64,000 nt of DNA. It comes from an uncultured bacterium (lineage in GTDB: Bacteria > Cyanobacteriota > Vampirovibrionia > Gastranaerophilales > Gastranaerophilaceae). The position numbers and the translations under genes were made by a program. Below, one piece after another: positions 1 through 8,643 of the stretch (positions within the stretch are counted from its first letter, which is position 1; every line of letters begins with the position of its first letter). The notes beneath the pieces are model-generated. The model ran no database searches. It was given only the letters and a program-made list of their open reading frames with translations, and had not been told where the DNA came from. The stretch lies in contig CASEYJ010000004.1 in the NCBI GenBank assembly GCA_949292175.1, forward strand, positions 178,054 to 242,053, in the 5' to 3' direction.

Positions 1-325
1 CGCATTTAATCATTCGACCACAATTTTTAACAGCTTCATCAACACTCGAATGATAACTTAAAAAAGGCATATCCGTCACAACCATCGCACGAGAAACCCC
101 TCTTGATACAGCCCCCGTAAAAACAGCCATTTCATCAACACCAATTTCATTTGTAGTCTTATAACCAAGAGCGACCATCGCTAAACTATCACCGATAAGA
201 ACGACATCAACTCCTGCTTGTTCAATATATTTAGCGGTATAGCAGTCGTAAGCAGTTAAAACTGAAAATTTTTCATTTTGTTGTTTATATTTTTTCAAAG
301 TATTAACAGTTACGCTTTTTGCCAT
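1..325 (-). CDS. panB: 3-methyl-2-oxobutanoate hydroxymethyltransferase, N-terminal part
   Basis: Ketopantoate hydroxymethyltransferase, first step of pantothenate and CoA synthesis: it adds a hydroxymethyl group from methylene-tetrahydrofolate to 2-oxoisovalerate. Reading the minus strand from the ATG at 325 gives about 108 residues before the window edge. They match the PanB N-terminus: FSVLTAYDCYTAKYIEQAGV, then the substrate-loop motif LIGDSLAMVALGY, then VVTDMPFLSY. The gene is cut by the window end, not broken. It starts 16 bases downstream of yvcK on the same strand and may be cotranscribed with it. Confidence 0.93.
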   Translation of the reverse strand, partial: MAKSVTVNTLKKYKQQNEKFSVLTAYDCYTAKYIEQAGVDVVLIGDSLAMVALGYKTTNEIGVDEMAVFTGAVSRGVSRAMVVTDMPFLSYHSSVDEAVKNCGRMIKC

Positions 326-341
326 ATCTTAAATACCTATA

Positions 342-1676
342 TTAGTGTTTTACAACTCTAAGAGTTCTATCGTCTTTTAGTTCTCTGCGGAACCAGTAAT
401 AAATAGCTCTTGCAACTCTGTGAGAACTGTGTCTTACAAGCCCTTCCTTGCTATCTTCAATAAGTTTTTTAGAGAAAATATCAATACCAAGACGTTTAAT
501 ATTTTCAACATCAACCTTAACAGGATAAGAATGAGACATTCTATACTTATCAGCCAAGTTTGACGGAATAAAGTCATTCACAAGAACGGCATCAATAACT
601 TTTTTACTGTTTGCATGCTTCATCAAAGCCTGAATGTGATCAGAAACAGCATAACCGTCAGTTTCTCCAGGTTGAGTCATAATATTACATACATATATTT
701 TCTTCGCATCAGAAGCAACAACTTCTTTAGAAATTTCATCTATCAAAAGGTTTGGGATAACACTTGTATATAAACTTCCAGGTCCCAAAATAATCAAATC
801 AGCATTTTTAATAGCTACGATAACTTCTTCTAAAGCTTTACAGTGGCTAGGGTCAGTGAACAAACGTTTAATTTTGCCGTGTGCTTCAGGAATATTAGAT
901 TCACCGTGAATAATTCTTCCATCTTCCATTTCAGCAACAAGCTTCATATCATCCAAAGTTGAAGGTAAAACTCTTCCACGAATAGATAATACATTTGAAG
1001 ACTCTTTTACAGCACGTACCATATCTCCGGTAATCGCGCAAAGAGCTGTCAAAAACAAGTTTCCGAAACTGTGACCTTCAAGACCTTCACCTGACTTAAA
1101 TCTATACTGAAAAAGTTTTGTAACCAAATCTTCGTCATCAGCCAAAGCTGCAATACAGTTTCTTATATCACCAGGAGGAAGCACGCCCATTTCTTCTCTC
1201 AAACGGCCAGAACTTCCACCGTCATCACCGACAGTAACAACAGCAGTAATATTGTTAGTAATATGCTTAATTCCTTTCAAAAGCATAGATAAACCAGTTC
1301 CACCGCCGATTGCAACAATTTTTGGACCACGATTAAGCTTTCTTCTTCTATACAAAGCTTCCAGAATAGTTTCATTTTCTCTGCCGTTATTTATATCTAA
1401 CATTGAAAGGTTAGTTTTTTGCCACCCCTTAAAGAAAATTGCAGCACCAAACATAACAAAAGCAAACGCAATCCACTCTGTCGTAACCTTTGATGCAAAT
1501 TTCTTAATAAATTCCATTATGTAAAATATAGGACGGACATCACTTAAAATAAGCAATCCTAAAGCTATAAAAACTGCACCCACAAAAATCAAAAAGAACC
1601 AACGCTTAACCTGAAGCCCCGGTACTAACCATCCTGCATCCTTAGGCATTTTCATATTATTTGTAAATCTTTTCAT
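342..1676 (-). CDS. yvcK: YvcK/CofD-family protein with N-terminal membrane anchor
   Basis: Member of the YvcK (gluconeogenesis factor) branch of the CofD superfamily, which binds UDP-sugars and influences cell shape and carbon flow. The core starts near residue 120 with the nucleotide-binding motif AIGGGTGLSMLLKG. It continues with VTVGDDGGSSGRLREE, GHSFGNLFL and GPGSLYTSVIPNL, all typical of the family. Unlike the roughly 320-residue Bacillus protein, this 444-residue form has about 100 extra N-terminal residues with two hydrophobic spans (near 26-45 and 68-82), so it is probably membrane-attached. It lies 21 bases after pxpA and just before panB on the same strand; a shared transcript is likely. 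The exact biochemical role of YvcK is unsettled. Confidence 0.9.
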   Translation of the reverse strand: MKRFTNNMKMPKDAGWLVPGLQVKRWFFLIFVGAVFIALGLLILSDVRPIFYIMEFIKKFASKVTTEWIAFAFVMFGAAIFFKGWQKTNLSMLDINNGRENETILEALYRRRKLNRGPKIVAIGGGTGLSMLLKGIKHITNNITAVVTVGDDGGSSGRLREEMGVLPPGDIRNCIAALADDEDLVTKLFQYRFKSGEGLEGHSFGNLFLTALCAITGDMVRAVKESSNVLSIRGRVLPSTLDDMKLVAEMEDGRIIHGESNIPEAHGKIKRLFTDPSHCKALEEVIVAIKNADLIILGPGSLYTSVIPNLLIDEISKEVVASDAKKIYVCNIMTQPGETDGYAVSDHIQALMKHANSKKVIDAVLVNDFIPSNLADKYRMSHSYPVKVDVENIKRLGIDIFSKKLIEDSKEGLVRHSSHRVARAIYYWFRRELKDDRTLRVVKH

Positions 1677-1697
1677 TATTTCATACCCTACTAAAAA

Positions 1698-2498
1698 CTA
1701 TTCTACCCAGCCTGAACTATAGGCATTTTTATAATTTACCGGAACCGGTGTAATCAAATCTTTTGACTGTTTAATCAATGCTTGTGCATTAGCGACTTTA
1801 TTTGAAAAATGGATTGTATCAGCTTCAACGTAAGTTTTTCCGCCTGCAATATTATCTATTTGAGAAGTAGCAAGAAGATTTTTTAATCTGTTAATTGAAG
1901 CAAAAATATTTTCATTATCTTTTCTTGAGAAATCAATAGTCCCGTCTATATTATAATTTTTCTCCAAGTGAACTTCTTGAGCAATAGGAAGGTTTACATA
2001 TTCCCCAACATGAGAAGTAACCTCACCCGCTGCACCATAATAGACAAGCCATTGAGAACACTTCTTAATAGCTTTTGCAATAGAACAAGCAAACCCGAAA
2101 TCTTCAGCTGCCTGCTGATACATAGCACCGTGAGGTCTAACATGTTCAATTTCAAGCTTGTAAGTTTTTGCAAAAGACATCAAAGCCCCAACTTGATAAA
2201 CAACAAGTGCCTCGATTTCATCCTCACTCAACTCCATCTGGCGATATCCAAAACCCTGTATATCGTGAAACCCAATATGTGCACCAACAACAACGTTCTT
2301 TTCTTTGGCTTTCAAAAGAGCATCTCTTATAGCCATAGGATCACCAGCGTGAAACCCGCAAGAAATATTCACTGAACTCGCATAATCAAGCAGCGAATAC
2401 TCATTGCTATTTTTATATATCCCGAAGCTTTGTGCTAAATCGATGTTAAAATCTATATTTTCAATCTTTTTTCTCTCAAGCGTCTGCTGCATAATCAT
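1698..2498 (-). CDS. pxpA: LamB/YcsF family protein, 5-oxoprolinase subunit A-like
   Basis: 266 residues of the LamB/YcsF family, whose characterised members (PxpA) form the ATP-dependent 5-oxoprolinase with PxpB and PxpC. The family landmarks are visible: FNIDLAQSFG near the start (usually DLNCDLGESFG), SVNISCGFHAGDP, VVGAHIGFHD and HVRPHGAMYQ. The start ATG at 2498 follows a purine-rich AAAGAGAAAG stretch. No PxpB or PxpC gene is adjacent in this window, so the 5-oxoproline substrate is inferred from the family. The altered first motif (AQSFG in place of GESFG) is a mild oddity. Confidence 0.8.
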   Translation of the reverse strand: MIMQQTLERKKIENIDFNIDLAQSFGIYKNSNEYSLLDYASSVNISCGFHAGDPMAIRDALLKAKEKNVVVGAHIGFHDIQGFGYRQMELSEDEIEALVVYQVGALMSFAKTYKLEIEHVRPHGAMYQQAAEDFGFACSIAKAIKKCSQWLVYYGAAGEVTSHVGEYVNLPIAQEVHLEKNYNIDGTIDFSRKDNENIFASINRLKNLLATSQIDNIAGGKTYVEADTIHFSNKVANAQALIKQSKDLITPVPVNYKNAYSSGWVE

Positions 2499-2590
2499 CT
2501 TTCTCTTTACATAATAACAATTACAAGATAGATTATACTTCCTAAATAAATTTATGGAAGAATCTTTACATAAATTTAACGTATCACCGA

Positions 2591-3340
2591 CTACAAAATA
2601 TTGTCTAATCCGTAAACAAAATCGTTACAGTCGTAAACGTGTTTCACTGCAAGCATAACCCCTTGCATATAACATTTTCTATCCATAGAATCGTGTCTGA
2701 TTTTGAATATCTGACCGCTCGACCCAAAAATAACTTCTTGAGAAGCAATATAACCAGGCATTCTGACAGAATGGATATGAATATCAGCATAAGAGGTGCC
2801 ACCTCTTGAACCTTCAATTGTTTCAACTTCAGGACAATTTCCTTTTACAAAACTATCCTTTGCTTCCGCCATCATCATAGCAGTTTTTATCGCAGTACCT
2901 GACGGAGCATCTTTCTTTTGGTTGTGATGAAGCTCAATAATTTCAGCATTATCAAAATATTTTGCGGCCTGCTTTGCAAACATCATCATCAAAACCGCAC
3001 CTGTTGAAAAGTTTGGAGCAATTAAACAACCGGTATTTTTTTCAGCTGACAAATTTTTCAAGAATTCGATTTCATCATCCTTCAAACCAGTAGTTCCGAT
3101 AACTATTTTTATCCCGTTATTCAAACAATATTTAGCATTCTCAAAAATAGATTTTGGTTGAGTAAAATCTACAAGAACATCAATGTCGCAAACCCTGTGA
3201 GCTTCTTCAATAGTCTGATAAGTTCCTGAACCTGCGATATCGATTTTCGCAACAAGTTCAGCTGTATCAGATTCTTCAACGGCACTGCAAACTTCCGTAC
3301 CCATCTTCCCTAAAGCACCACAAACCGCAACTTTTATCAT
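2591..3340 (-). CDS. dapB: 4-hydroxy-tetrahydrodipicolinate reductase
   Basis: DapB, the NAD(P)H-dependent reductase of the diaminopimelate/lysine pathway that feeds peptidoglycan. The protein opens with a Rossmann motif, VAVCGALGKMGTEV. It carries the catalytic signature ELHHNQKKDAPSGTA, in which the second His and the Lys are the conserved proton donor and substrate contact. The frame is open 14 codons further upstream, but ATG 3340 is chosen because GAGGG lies just before it and homologues begin at MIKVAV. The 249-residue length is normal. A 92-base gap separates it from pxpA downstream. Confidence 0.95.
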   Translation of the reverse strand: MIKVAVCGALGKMGTEVCSAVEESDTAELVAKIDIAGSGTYQTIEEAHRVCDIDVLVDFTQPKSIFENAKYCLNNGIKIVIGTTGLKDDEIEFLKNLSAEKNTGCLIAPNFSTGAVLMMMFAKQAAKYFDNAEIIELHHNQKKDAPSGTAIKTAMMMAEAKDSFVKGNCPEVETIEGSRGGTSYADIHIHSVRMPGYIASQEVIFGSSGQIFKIRHDSMDRKCYMQGVMLAVKHVYDCNDFVYGLDNIL

Positions 3341-3426
3341 ATATCCCTCACTTTCATTATCTCTATACCCAGATTGTAACATGGATAAGTAAAAAAGTTT
3401 AACCCTTAATAATAGTAAATAAACAC

Positions 3427-3455
3427 TTGCAAAAGAAATTTTAGTGTAATAATAT
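3427..3455 (+). promoter_or_regulatory. promoter of rpmI-rplT
   Basis: TTGCAA at 3427-3432 and TAATAT at 3450-3455 are separated by exactly 17 bases, a near-consensus sigma-70-type promoter. Transcription would start near 3462, giving a leader of about 70 bases before rpmI. Confidence 0.7.
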
Positions 3456-3463
3456 TATCTTAC

Positions 3464-3500
3464 GAAAGTTTTACGGCTTTGGTATGCCTGAAACTTTTTT
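3464..3500 (+). promoter_or_regulatory. leader hairpin, candidate attenuator of rpmI-rplT
   Basis: AAAGTTTTA (3465-3473) can pair with TGAAACTTT (3489-3497). The stem extends inward by GGC/GCC (3475-3477 with 3486-3488) and closes an 8-base loop, and the 3' arm runs into a T-tract ending at 3500. This is an intrinsic-terminator shape between the promoter and the rpmI start codon. In Firmicutes the infC-rpmI-rplT leader is attenuated by ribosomal protein L20; a similar autogenous control here is inference from position and shape. Confidence 0.5.
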
Positions 3501-3531
3501 GTAACTACTTAACTTAACAAAGGAGAAGAAA

Positions 3532-3741
3532 ATGCCAAAATTAAAAACTCACAAATCTGCTGCAAAACGTTACAAAGTAACAGCAACAGGTAAAATCCAA
3601 AAAAGACAAGCAGGTATCGGACACTTGCTCCAACACAAATCAGGTTCTAGAAAACGTAGAATTTTCAAGATGGTTGGTGTATCTGAAACACACATTAAAC
3701 TGGTATCTAAAGAGTTACCATACAAGAAGTATTCAAGATAG
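3532..3741 (+). CDS. rpmI: 50S ribosomal protein L35
   Basis: L35 of the large ribosomal subunit, 69 residues, strongly basic. It begins with the family signature MPKLKTHKSAAKRYKVTATG and has the conserved GHLLQHKSGSRKRR segment. A clear AAAGGAG Shine-Dalgarno precedes the ATG. It is followed 12 bases later by rplT. The usual upstream partner infC (IF-3) is absent; instead there is a dedicated promoter and a leader hairpin. Confidence 0.98.
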   Translation: MPKLKTHKSAAKRYKVTATGKIQKRQAGIGHLLQHKSGSRKRRIFKMVGVSETHIKLVSKELPYKKYSR

Positions 3742-3753
3742 GAGCAGTGAAAG

Positions 3754-4104
3754 ATGAGAATTAGACGCGGAAATGTAAGTCGCAAAAGACATAAAAAAGT
3801 ATTAAAACTTGCTAAAGGATTTATCGGTGCAAGAAGCAGAATCTTCAAAGTAGCTAACACAGCAGTTATGAAAGCTTTGAAATATGCATACAGAGACAGA
3901 CGTACTACAAAACGTAATATGCGCAGGCTCTGGATTGTAAGAATCAACGCAGCTGTTAGAGAACGTGGAATGAGCTATTCAAGATTCGTTAACGCTTGCA
4001 AGAAAGCTAACATTGTAGTTAACAGAAAAATGCTTGCTGAACTTGCAGTAAACGATAAAGAAGCTTTTGATGTAGTATTTGAAGCTGCTAAATCTGCTAA
4101 GTAA
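3754..4104 (+). CDS. rplT: 50S ribosomal protein L20
   Basis: L20, an early-assembly 23S rRNA-binding protein and, in several bacteria, the repressor of its own operon. The 116 residues start [20 protein letters not shown] and contain the [18 protein letters not shown] and RGMSYSRF blocks typical of L20. The start follows a GGAG Shine-Dalgarno in the short gap after rpmI. A strong intrinsic terminator follows, so the transcript is probably bicistronic. Confidence 0.98.
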   Translation: MRIRRGNVSRKRHKKVLKLAKGFIGARSRIFKVANTAVMKALKYAYRDRRTTKRNMRRLWIVRINAAVRERGMSYSRFVNACKKANIVVNRKMLAELAVNDKEAFDVVFEAAKSAK

Positions 4105-4120
4105 GTCCAAAGGATTTTAT

Positions 4121-4153
4121 AAAAAACTCCCAAGAAAATCTTGGGAGTTTTTG
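4121..4153 (+). terminator. intrinsic terminator after rplT
   Basis: ACTCCCAAGA and TCTTGGGAGT form a 10-bp GC-rich stem with a small A loop, followed by TTTTTG. It is placed about 20 bases after the rplT stop. Confidence 0.9.
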
Positions 4154-4255
4154 TTTGCTTAACAAACATTTACAATCATGCAATTTTATTCGCTTGAAAT
4201 CCTTTATATATATAGTTGGGTAAATTAATTTTGGTTAAACGGTAGGGAAAAAGAA

Positions 4256-4699
4256 ATGGATTTCAGCAACGATGACTTTTTAAAACCACTTTTATACCGA
4301 GATATCATGGCTCCAGAGAACACACCAATGGGCGCGGCAATGGGTGGAATGTACGGCGGAATGTACGGCGGAATGTATCCGACAAACTTGCTTGGAGGCG
4401 TTACAATGCCTCAAGGTATAAATCAGGATACTTTCCAAAACTTCCAAAAACGCCAGCAAAAGGATTTGAGTTTTTTGAAAAAAGCTATGCTGGTACTAGG
4501 CGGCTTAGTAGTTCTGGATCTTATGAAATTTAAGGGACTAAAAGGCTTATTCTCAAAATCAGGTAAAGGAAGTTTGTTCTCAAAATTCAAAAACATGTTC
4601 TCTCGTAGAACTCCAACTCCTACGCCTACGCCAACCCCTACACCAACACCTAAGAAGAGTTGGTGGAAACGAATATTTTCCAGAGGTTCAACTCCGTAA
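4256..4699 (+). CDS. hypothetical protein with MYGG and PT repeats
   Basis: 147 residues, family not recognised. Order of parts: an acidic start (MDFSNDDFLKPLL); a Gly/Met segment with tandem GGMY units (about residues 30-41); a hydrophobic stretch AMLVLGGLVVLDLM (near 77-91) that could be one membrane span; a basic Lys/Phe-rich region; a perfect Pro-Thr alternation of about 14 residues; and a basic aromatic end, KKSWWKRIFSRG. The PT tract looks like a rigid spacer holding the cationic tail away from the membrane, but that is inference. ATG 4256 follows TAGGGAAAAAG. It stands alone between the rplT terminator and yajQ. Confidence 0.7.
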   Translation: MDFSNDDFLKPLLYRDIMAPENTPMGAAMGGMYGGMYGGMYPTNLLGGVTMPQGINQDTFQNFQKRQQKDLSFLKKAMLVLGGLVVLDLMKFKGLKGLFSKSGKGSLFSKFKNMFSRRTPTPTPTPTPTPTPKKSWWKRIFSRGSTP

Positions 4700-4715
4700 T
4701 CTTCACAAAAATAAA

Positions 4716-4746
4716 CTCCTGTGGTAGGATAAAATAAAAACAGGAG
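4716..4746 (+). promoter_or_regulatory. possible Shine-Dalgarno-masking hairpin before yajQ
   Basis: CTCCTGT at 4716-4722 is the perfect complement of ACAGGAG at 4740-4746, which contains the yajQ Shine-Dalgarno (start codon 4753). The 17-base loop is A-rich. Pairing would hide the ribosome binding site. Seen by eye only; it could be chance. Confidence 0.35.
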
Positions 4747-4752
4747 GTTATT

Positions 4753-5253
4753 ATGGCAAAAGATTGCAGTTTCGATGTAGTTTCTGAATTTGATAAACAA
4801 GAATTGGTCAATGCAGTTGATCAAGTTAAGCGAGATGTTTCTTCACGTTTTGACTTAAAGGACAGCAACTCTGAAATTGAGTTGGAAGGTGACAAATCCA
4901 TCACCATAACAACAAGCGATGATATGAAATTACGTAACATCTACGATATATTGCAGTCTAAGCTTGTAAAGAGAAACCTCAATATAAGAATTTTAGACCC
5001 GCAACCTGTTGAGAATGCTCTTGGCGGAAGAATAAGAAGGGTGTATAACCTAAAAAAAGGACTAACTCAAGAACTTGCTAAAAAAATAGTAGCAGATATT
5101 AAAGATTCAAAAATCAAAGTTCAAGCATCAATTCAGGGTGATCAAGTTAGAGTCTCAGGCAAAGACAAAGATAACTTACAAGAAGTAATAAAAATGCTTC
5201 GCAGCAACGAAGAAAAATACGATTATCCATTACAATTTACAAATTATAGATAA
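4753..5253 (+). CDS. yajQ: YajQ-family nucleotide-binding protein
   Basis: 166 residues matching YajQ (UPF0234) along the whole length: it opens CSFDVVSEFDKQELVNAVDQ, then SSRFDLKDSNSEIEL, and ends EEKYDYPLQFTNYR. YajQ proteins have two ferredoxin-like folds; some bind cyclic di-GMP and act as transcription cofactors. A strong CAGGAGG Shine-Dalgarno sits 6-7 bases before the ATG. An HD-GYP protein elsewhere in the window (55.6 kb) makes a c-di-GMP link possible, but nothing here proves it. Confidence 0.93.
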   Translation: MAKDCSFDVVSEFDKQELVNAVDQVKRDVSSRFDLKDSNSEIELEGDKSITITTSDDMKLRNIYDILQSKLVKRNLNIRILDPQPVENALGGRIRRVYNLKKGLTQELAKKIVADIKDSKIKVQASIQGDQVRVSGKDKDNLQEVIKMLRSNEEKYDYPLQFTNYR

Positions 5254-5262
5254 TGTATTTTG

Positions 5263-5271
5263 TGCTAAAAT
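5263..5271 (+). promoter_or_regulatory. extended -10 element of mfd
   Basis: TGC followed by TAAAAT (5266-5271) ends six bases before the mfd ATG. There is no Shine-Dalgarno between them, so a leaderless transcript starting at or beside the ATG is suggested. Confidence 0.5.
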
Positions 5272-5277
5272 ACCGAT

Positions 5278-8200
5278 ATGTTTGATATAGAGAATTTAGA
5301 TAATGAGAGTTTTGACCTTTTTCGCCACAACGTAAAGAGCGGAATTCCGTTTGCGGTAACTGGGCTTGTTGCGTTATTGAGGCTTTTTCTTGTCAAAAAA
5401 GCTCACGAAATAGCGAAAAAGAAAATCTTGTTTATAACCTCAAGCGAACAAAACGCCTTAAAGTATCAAAACGATCTAAAGCGAGCATACGGAGTTGAAT
5501 CACATATCCTACCATTTCAAAACATTTCAATGTACGAAACGGTAATTTCTAACAAATACGATTATGCTGAACAAGTTACAACTCTGTTAAACAAACCAGA
5601 TATAGTAATTGCGCCGGTTAAGGTTTTACTTGAGAAGTTTCCATCTGAAGAATTTTTCACTAGAAACACCATAAATGTTAAAGTCGGAGACGAAATCGAC
5701 ACAAAAGAATTCGCACAAAAGCTGGTTAATCTCGGGTATAAACGCTCAACAATGGTTAACGATATAACAGAATTCAGCATTCGAGGGGATATTATAGACG
5801 TATTTTCCCTAGATAAAAACCCTGTTAGAATTGAACTTTGGGGGGATGAAGTCGTTGATATAAGATATTTCAACAACGAAACCCAAAAATCTGTTGAAAA
5901 AGTAAAAGAAGTATCAATTTTACCGGCTTATAAATTTATTGCAAAAGACACTTCAAAATTTTCAGAAGAAGAAGGCTATTTTGAAGGAATAGAAGTTTAC
6001 CAGAACTACTTCAACCCTGAATTAATAAACGTTCTGGATTACTTTAATGACTACATCATAATAACCGATGAAACTTCAGAAGTGTACGCCAAATATGAAT
6101 TTTGCGATCAAAATTATGAACAACAGTATCAAGAGAACTTAAAACTTGAACTTATAAAAGAACTCAATGCTCGCAATCACGTCACATACGAAGAATTTAT
6201 TCGAAAAATGGCGAGATTTATGCGAATCGGACTTGATAATTTTCTTGACAGTGAAGTTGAAGAAATCGTTGAATTTAACACATTACCGGTTCGAAACTTT
6301 ACAGCCAATCTTGATGAGATAGCACAATTTATCAAAGAATATTCTCATTACAGAATCGTTATCTCGACAGATTACCCGGAGAGAGTTAAGGAAATCCTTG
6401 CAGAGCGAGAAGTTTATACTAATATCCAATACACTGAAAGCATTGCATCTCACGGCGGAATTTTAGAAGACTTTAGAACAATAATTCTGACAGACAGGGA
6501 ATTATTCAACAAGCGTAACAAAGAAATAACCTCTTCAAAAAGATCATATTACAAGGAAAAACCCGAATTTATTGAAAATATCAATGATATTCAAGAAGGG
6601 GAATACGTTGTCCATTCTATTCACGGAGTTGGTATATATAGAGGGCTTACCCAGCAAGAAATTGACGGGCAGCTAAAGGATTACCTGACAATCGAATACG
6701 CAAGCAAAGATAAGCTTCACATTCCGGCTGAACAGATAAATCTTCTTTGCAGATACAGAGGTTCGGGTTCAATCAAACCAAAGCTTTCACGAATGGGCGG
6801 TAAAGATTGGGAAACCACAAAAGCTCGAGTAAAGAAGGAAGTAGAACAAGTTGCATATGACCTCTTAAGGCTTTATGCAAGAAGAAAAATGCAAAAAGGG
6901 ATACAGTTTCTTCCGGATACTAATTGGCAAGTTGAGATGGAGGAAGCGTTTGAGTACACTGAAACCCCTGATCAAATGAAAGCAATTGTCGATGTAAAAG
7001 CTGACATGGAAAGCGAAAATCCTATGGATAGACTCATTTGCGGGGATGTTGGATTTGGAAAAACAGAAGTCGCAATGCGTGGAATTTTCAAAGCCGTAAC
7101 TTCAGGCAAACAAGTTGCAGTAGTCGTTCCTACCACAATTCTCGCGTTCCAGCATTTCCAGACAATGAACGATCGTTTTCAACCTTTTGGGGTAAAAGTT
7201 GAGTTATTATCACGCTTCAGATCTAAAAAAGAACAGCAAGAAACGATTAAACACTTGGCAACCGGCGAATGCGATGTTGTAATCGGTACTCATAGGCTTC
7301 TTCAAGACGGAATTGTATTCAAAGATTTAGGACTACTTGTAATAGACGAAGAACACAGATTTGGAGTTCGTCACAAAGAAAAGCTAAAACAACTCAGAGA
7401 AAATATCGACATAATAACTATGTCTGCAACCCCTATTCCAAGAACATTATATATGTCACTCTCAGGCATAAAAGACATGTCTGTAATCAACACTCCGCCT
7501 AAAAACAGGCTTCCTATTAAAACATTTGTCGGAGTTTGGAACGACAATATGGTTAAAAACGCCATCGTCCATGAGTTAGATAGAGAAGGACAAGTATTCT
7601 ACTTATACAATAGAGTTGAAACAATCGAAGAATTTCGCCTACAACTGAAAAAACTCGTTCCTAATGCAAGAATTGCAATCGGTCACGGACAAATGGATGA
7701 AAAACAACTGGAACAAGTAATAATAGACTTTGCAAATCACGAATATGATGTTCTGCTCGCAACAACTATCATAGAAAACGGAATTGATATTCCAAATGCA
7801 AATACGATGATTATCCACGATGCAGACAGATTTGGGCTTGCTCAGCTTTATCAACTCAGAGGAAGAGTTGGAAGAAGCCAAAGACAAGCTTATTGTTATT
7901 GCTTCTACAAAAGAACCAAGGAAATGACCAAAGAAGCTATCGCAAGATTAAAAGCAATTAAGGAATTTACAACGCTCGGAAGCGGATATCAAATTGCGAT
8001 GAGAGATGTTGAAATAAGAGGGGTCGGGAACATACTTGGAACAAAACAACATGGCCATATGATAAACGTTGGATTCGATACATATTGCCAATTACTTGAA
8101 GAAACGGTTCACGAACTTCAAGGTGAACATATTGAAAAAGAAGTTTCAACAATAGTCGACATAAACGTTACAGCATTTATACCTGACGAGTGGGTTGGCT

Positions 8201-8625
8201 CAAAAGAACAAAAAATGATTGAATATAAACGTTTGGCGGATGTGAAAAATGATGTTGAACTTGATTATATAACAGAAGAGTGGAAAGATCGCTTTGCAAA
8301 ACCACCAGAAAGCGTAGAGAATTTAATAAAATTGATTAGACTACGACTTGCAGCCAGCGATGTAAAAATCTCTGTTATCCGTGAAACTAGCGATAATATA
8401 AGAATATACACGCCATATACTCAACCAGAATGGAAACTTATACAACCACACCTGCCATCAGAAATTCTAAAAAGAATAAAATTCACTGTTGCACCGGCAT
8501 CATGCCAAGAAGGCTGTTCGATTCTCCTTCTTAACAATTCTTATATGAATTTTGATGAAGTATTTAACATTTTAACAGATTTGTTTTATTATATTCATAA
8601 AGTTAGTCACGATTATTCAAAGTAA
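5278..8625 (+). CDS. mfd: transcription-repair coupling factor
   Basis: Mfd, 1115 residues: a DNA translocase that removes stalled RNA polymerase and recruits UvrA for nucleotide excision repair. The N-terminal third resembles the UvrB-homology module. The RNA polymerase interaction domain starts at GEYVVHSIHGVGIYRG. The SF2 motor has Walker A CGDVGFGKTE, the DEEH box VIDEEHRFGV, motif TMSATPIPRTLYMSL and motif VI QLRGRVGRSQRQAYCY. The C-terminal TRCF domain follows. No Shine-Dalgarno is visible before ATG 5278, and an extended -10 lies just upstream. It is slightly shorter than the roughly 1150-residue E. coli protein. Confidence 0.98.
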   Translation: MFDIENLDNESFDLFRHNVKSGIPFAVTGLVALLRLFLVKKAHEIAKKKILFITSSEQNALKYQNDLKRAYGVESHILPFQNISMYETVISNKYDYAEQVTTLLNKPDIVIAPVKVLLEKFPSEEFFTRNTINVKVGDEIDTKEFAQKLVNLGYKRSTMVNDITEFSIRGDIIDVFSLDKNPVRIELWGDEVVDIRYFNNETQKSVEKVKEVSILPAYKFIAKDTSKFSEEEGYFEGIEVYQNYFNPELINVLDYFNDYIIITDETSEVYAKYEFCDQNYEQQYQENLKLELIKELNARNHVTYEEFIRKMARFMRIGLDNFLDSEVEEIVEFNTLPVRNFTANLDEIAQFIKEYSHYRIVISTDYPERVKEILAEREVYTNIQYTESIASHGGILEDFRTIILTDRELFNKRNKEITSSKRSYYKEKPEFIENINDIQEGEYVVHSIHGVGIYRGLTQQEIDGQLKDYLTIEYASKDKLHIPAEQINLLCRYRGSGSIKPKLSRMGGKDWETTKARVKKEVEQVAYDLLRLYARRKMQKGIQFLPDTNWQVEMEEAFEYTETPDQMKAIVDVKADMESENPMDRLICGDVGFGKTEVAMRGIFKAVTSGKQVAVVVPTTILAFQHFQTMNDRFQPFGVKVELLSRFRSKKEQQETIKHLATGECDVVIGTHRLLQDGIVFKDLGLLVIDEEHRFGVRHKEKLKQLRENIDIITMSATPIPRTLYMSLSGIKDMSVINTPPKNRLPIKTFVGVWNDNMVKNAIVHELDREGQVFYLYNRVETIEEFRLQLKKLVPNARIAIGHGQMDEKQLEQVIIDFANHEYDVLLATTIIENGIDIPNANTMIIHDADRFGLAQLYQLRGRVGRSQRQAYCYCFYKRTKEMTKEAIARLKAIKEFTTLGSGYQIAMRDVEIRGVGNILGTKQHGHMINVGFDTYCQLLEETVHELQGEHIEKEVSTIVDINVTAFIPDEWVGSKEQKMIEYKRLADVKNDVELDYITEEWKDRFAKPPESVENLIKLIRLRLAASDVKISVIRETSDNIRIYTPYTQPEWKLIQPHLPSEILKRIKFTVAPASCQEGCSILLLNNSYMNFDEVFNILTDLFYYIHKVSHDYSK

Positions 8626-8643
8626 AAAGAAAGAGAGAATTTG

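Noticed and set aside
4611..4652. Short tandem repeats as a CRISPR or microsatellite locus
   Set aside because: They are in-frame Pro-Thr codons within a coding sequence; there are no spacers.
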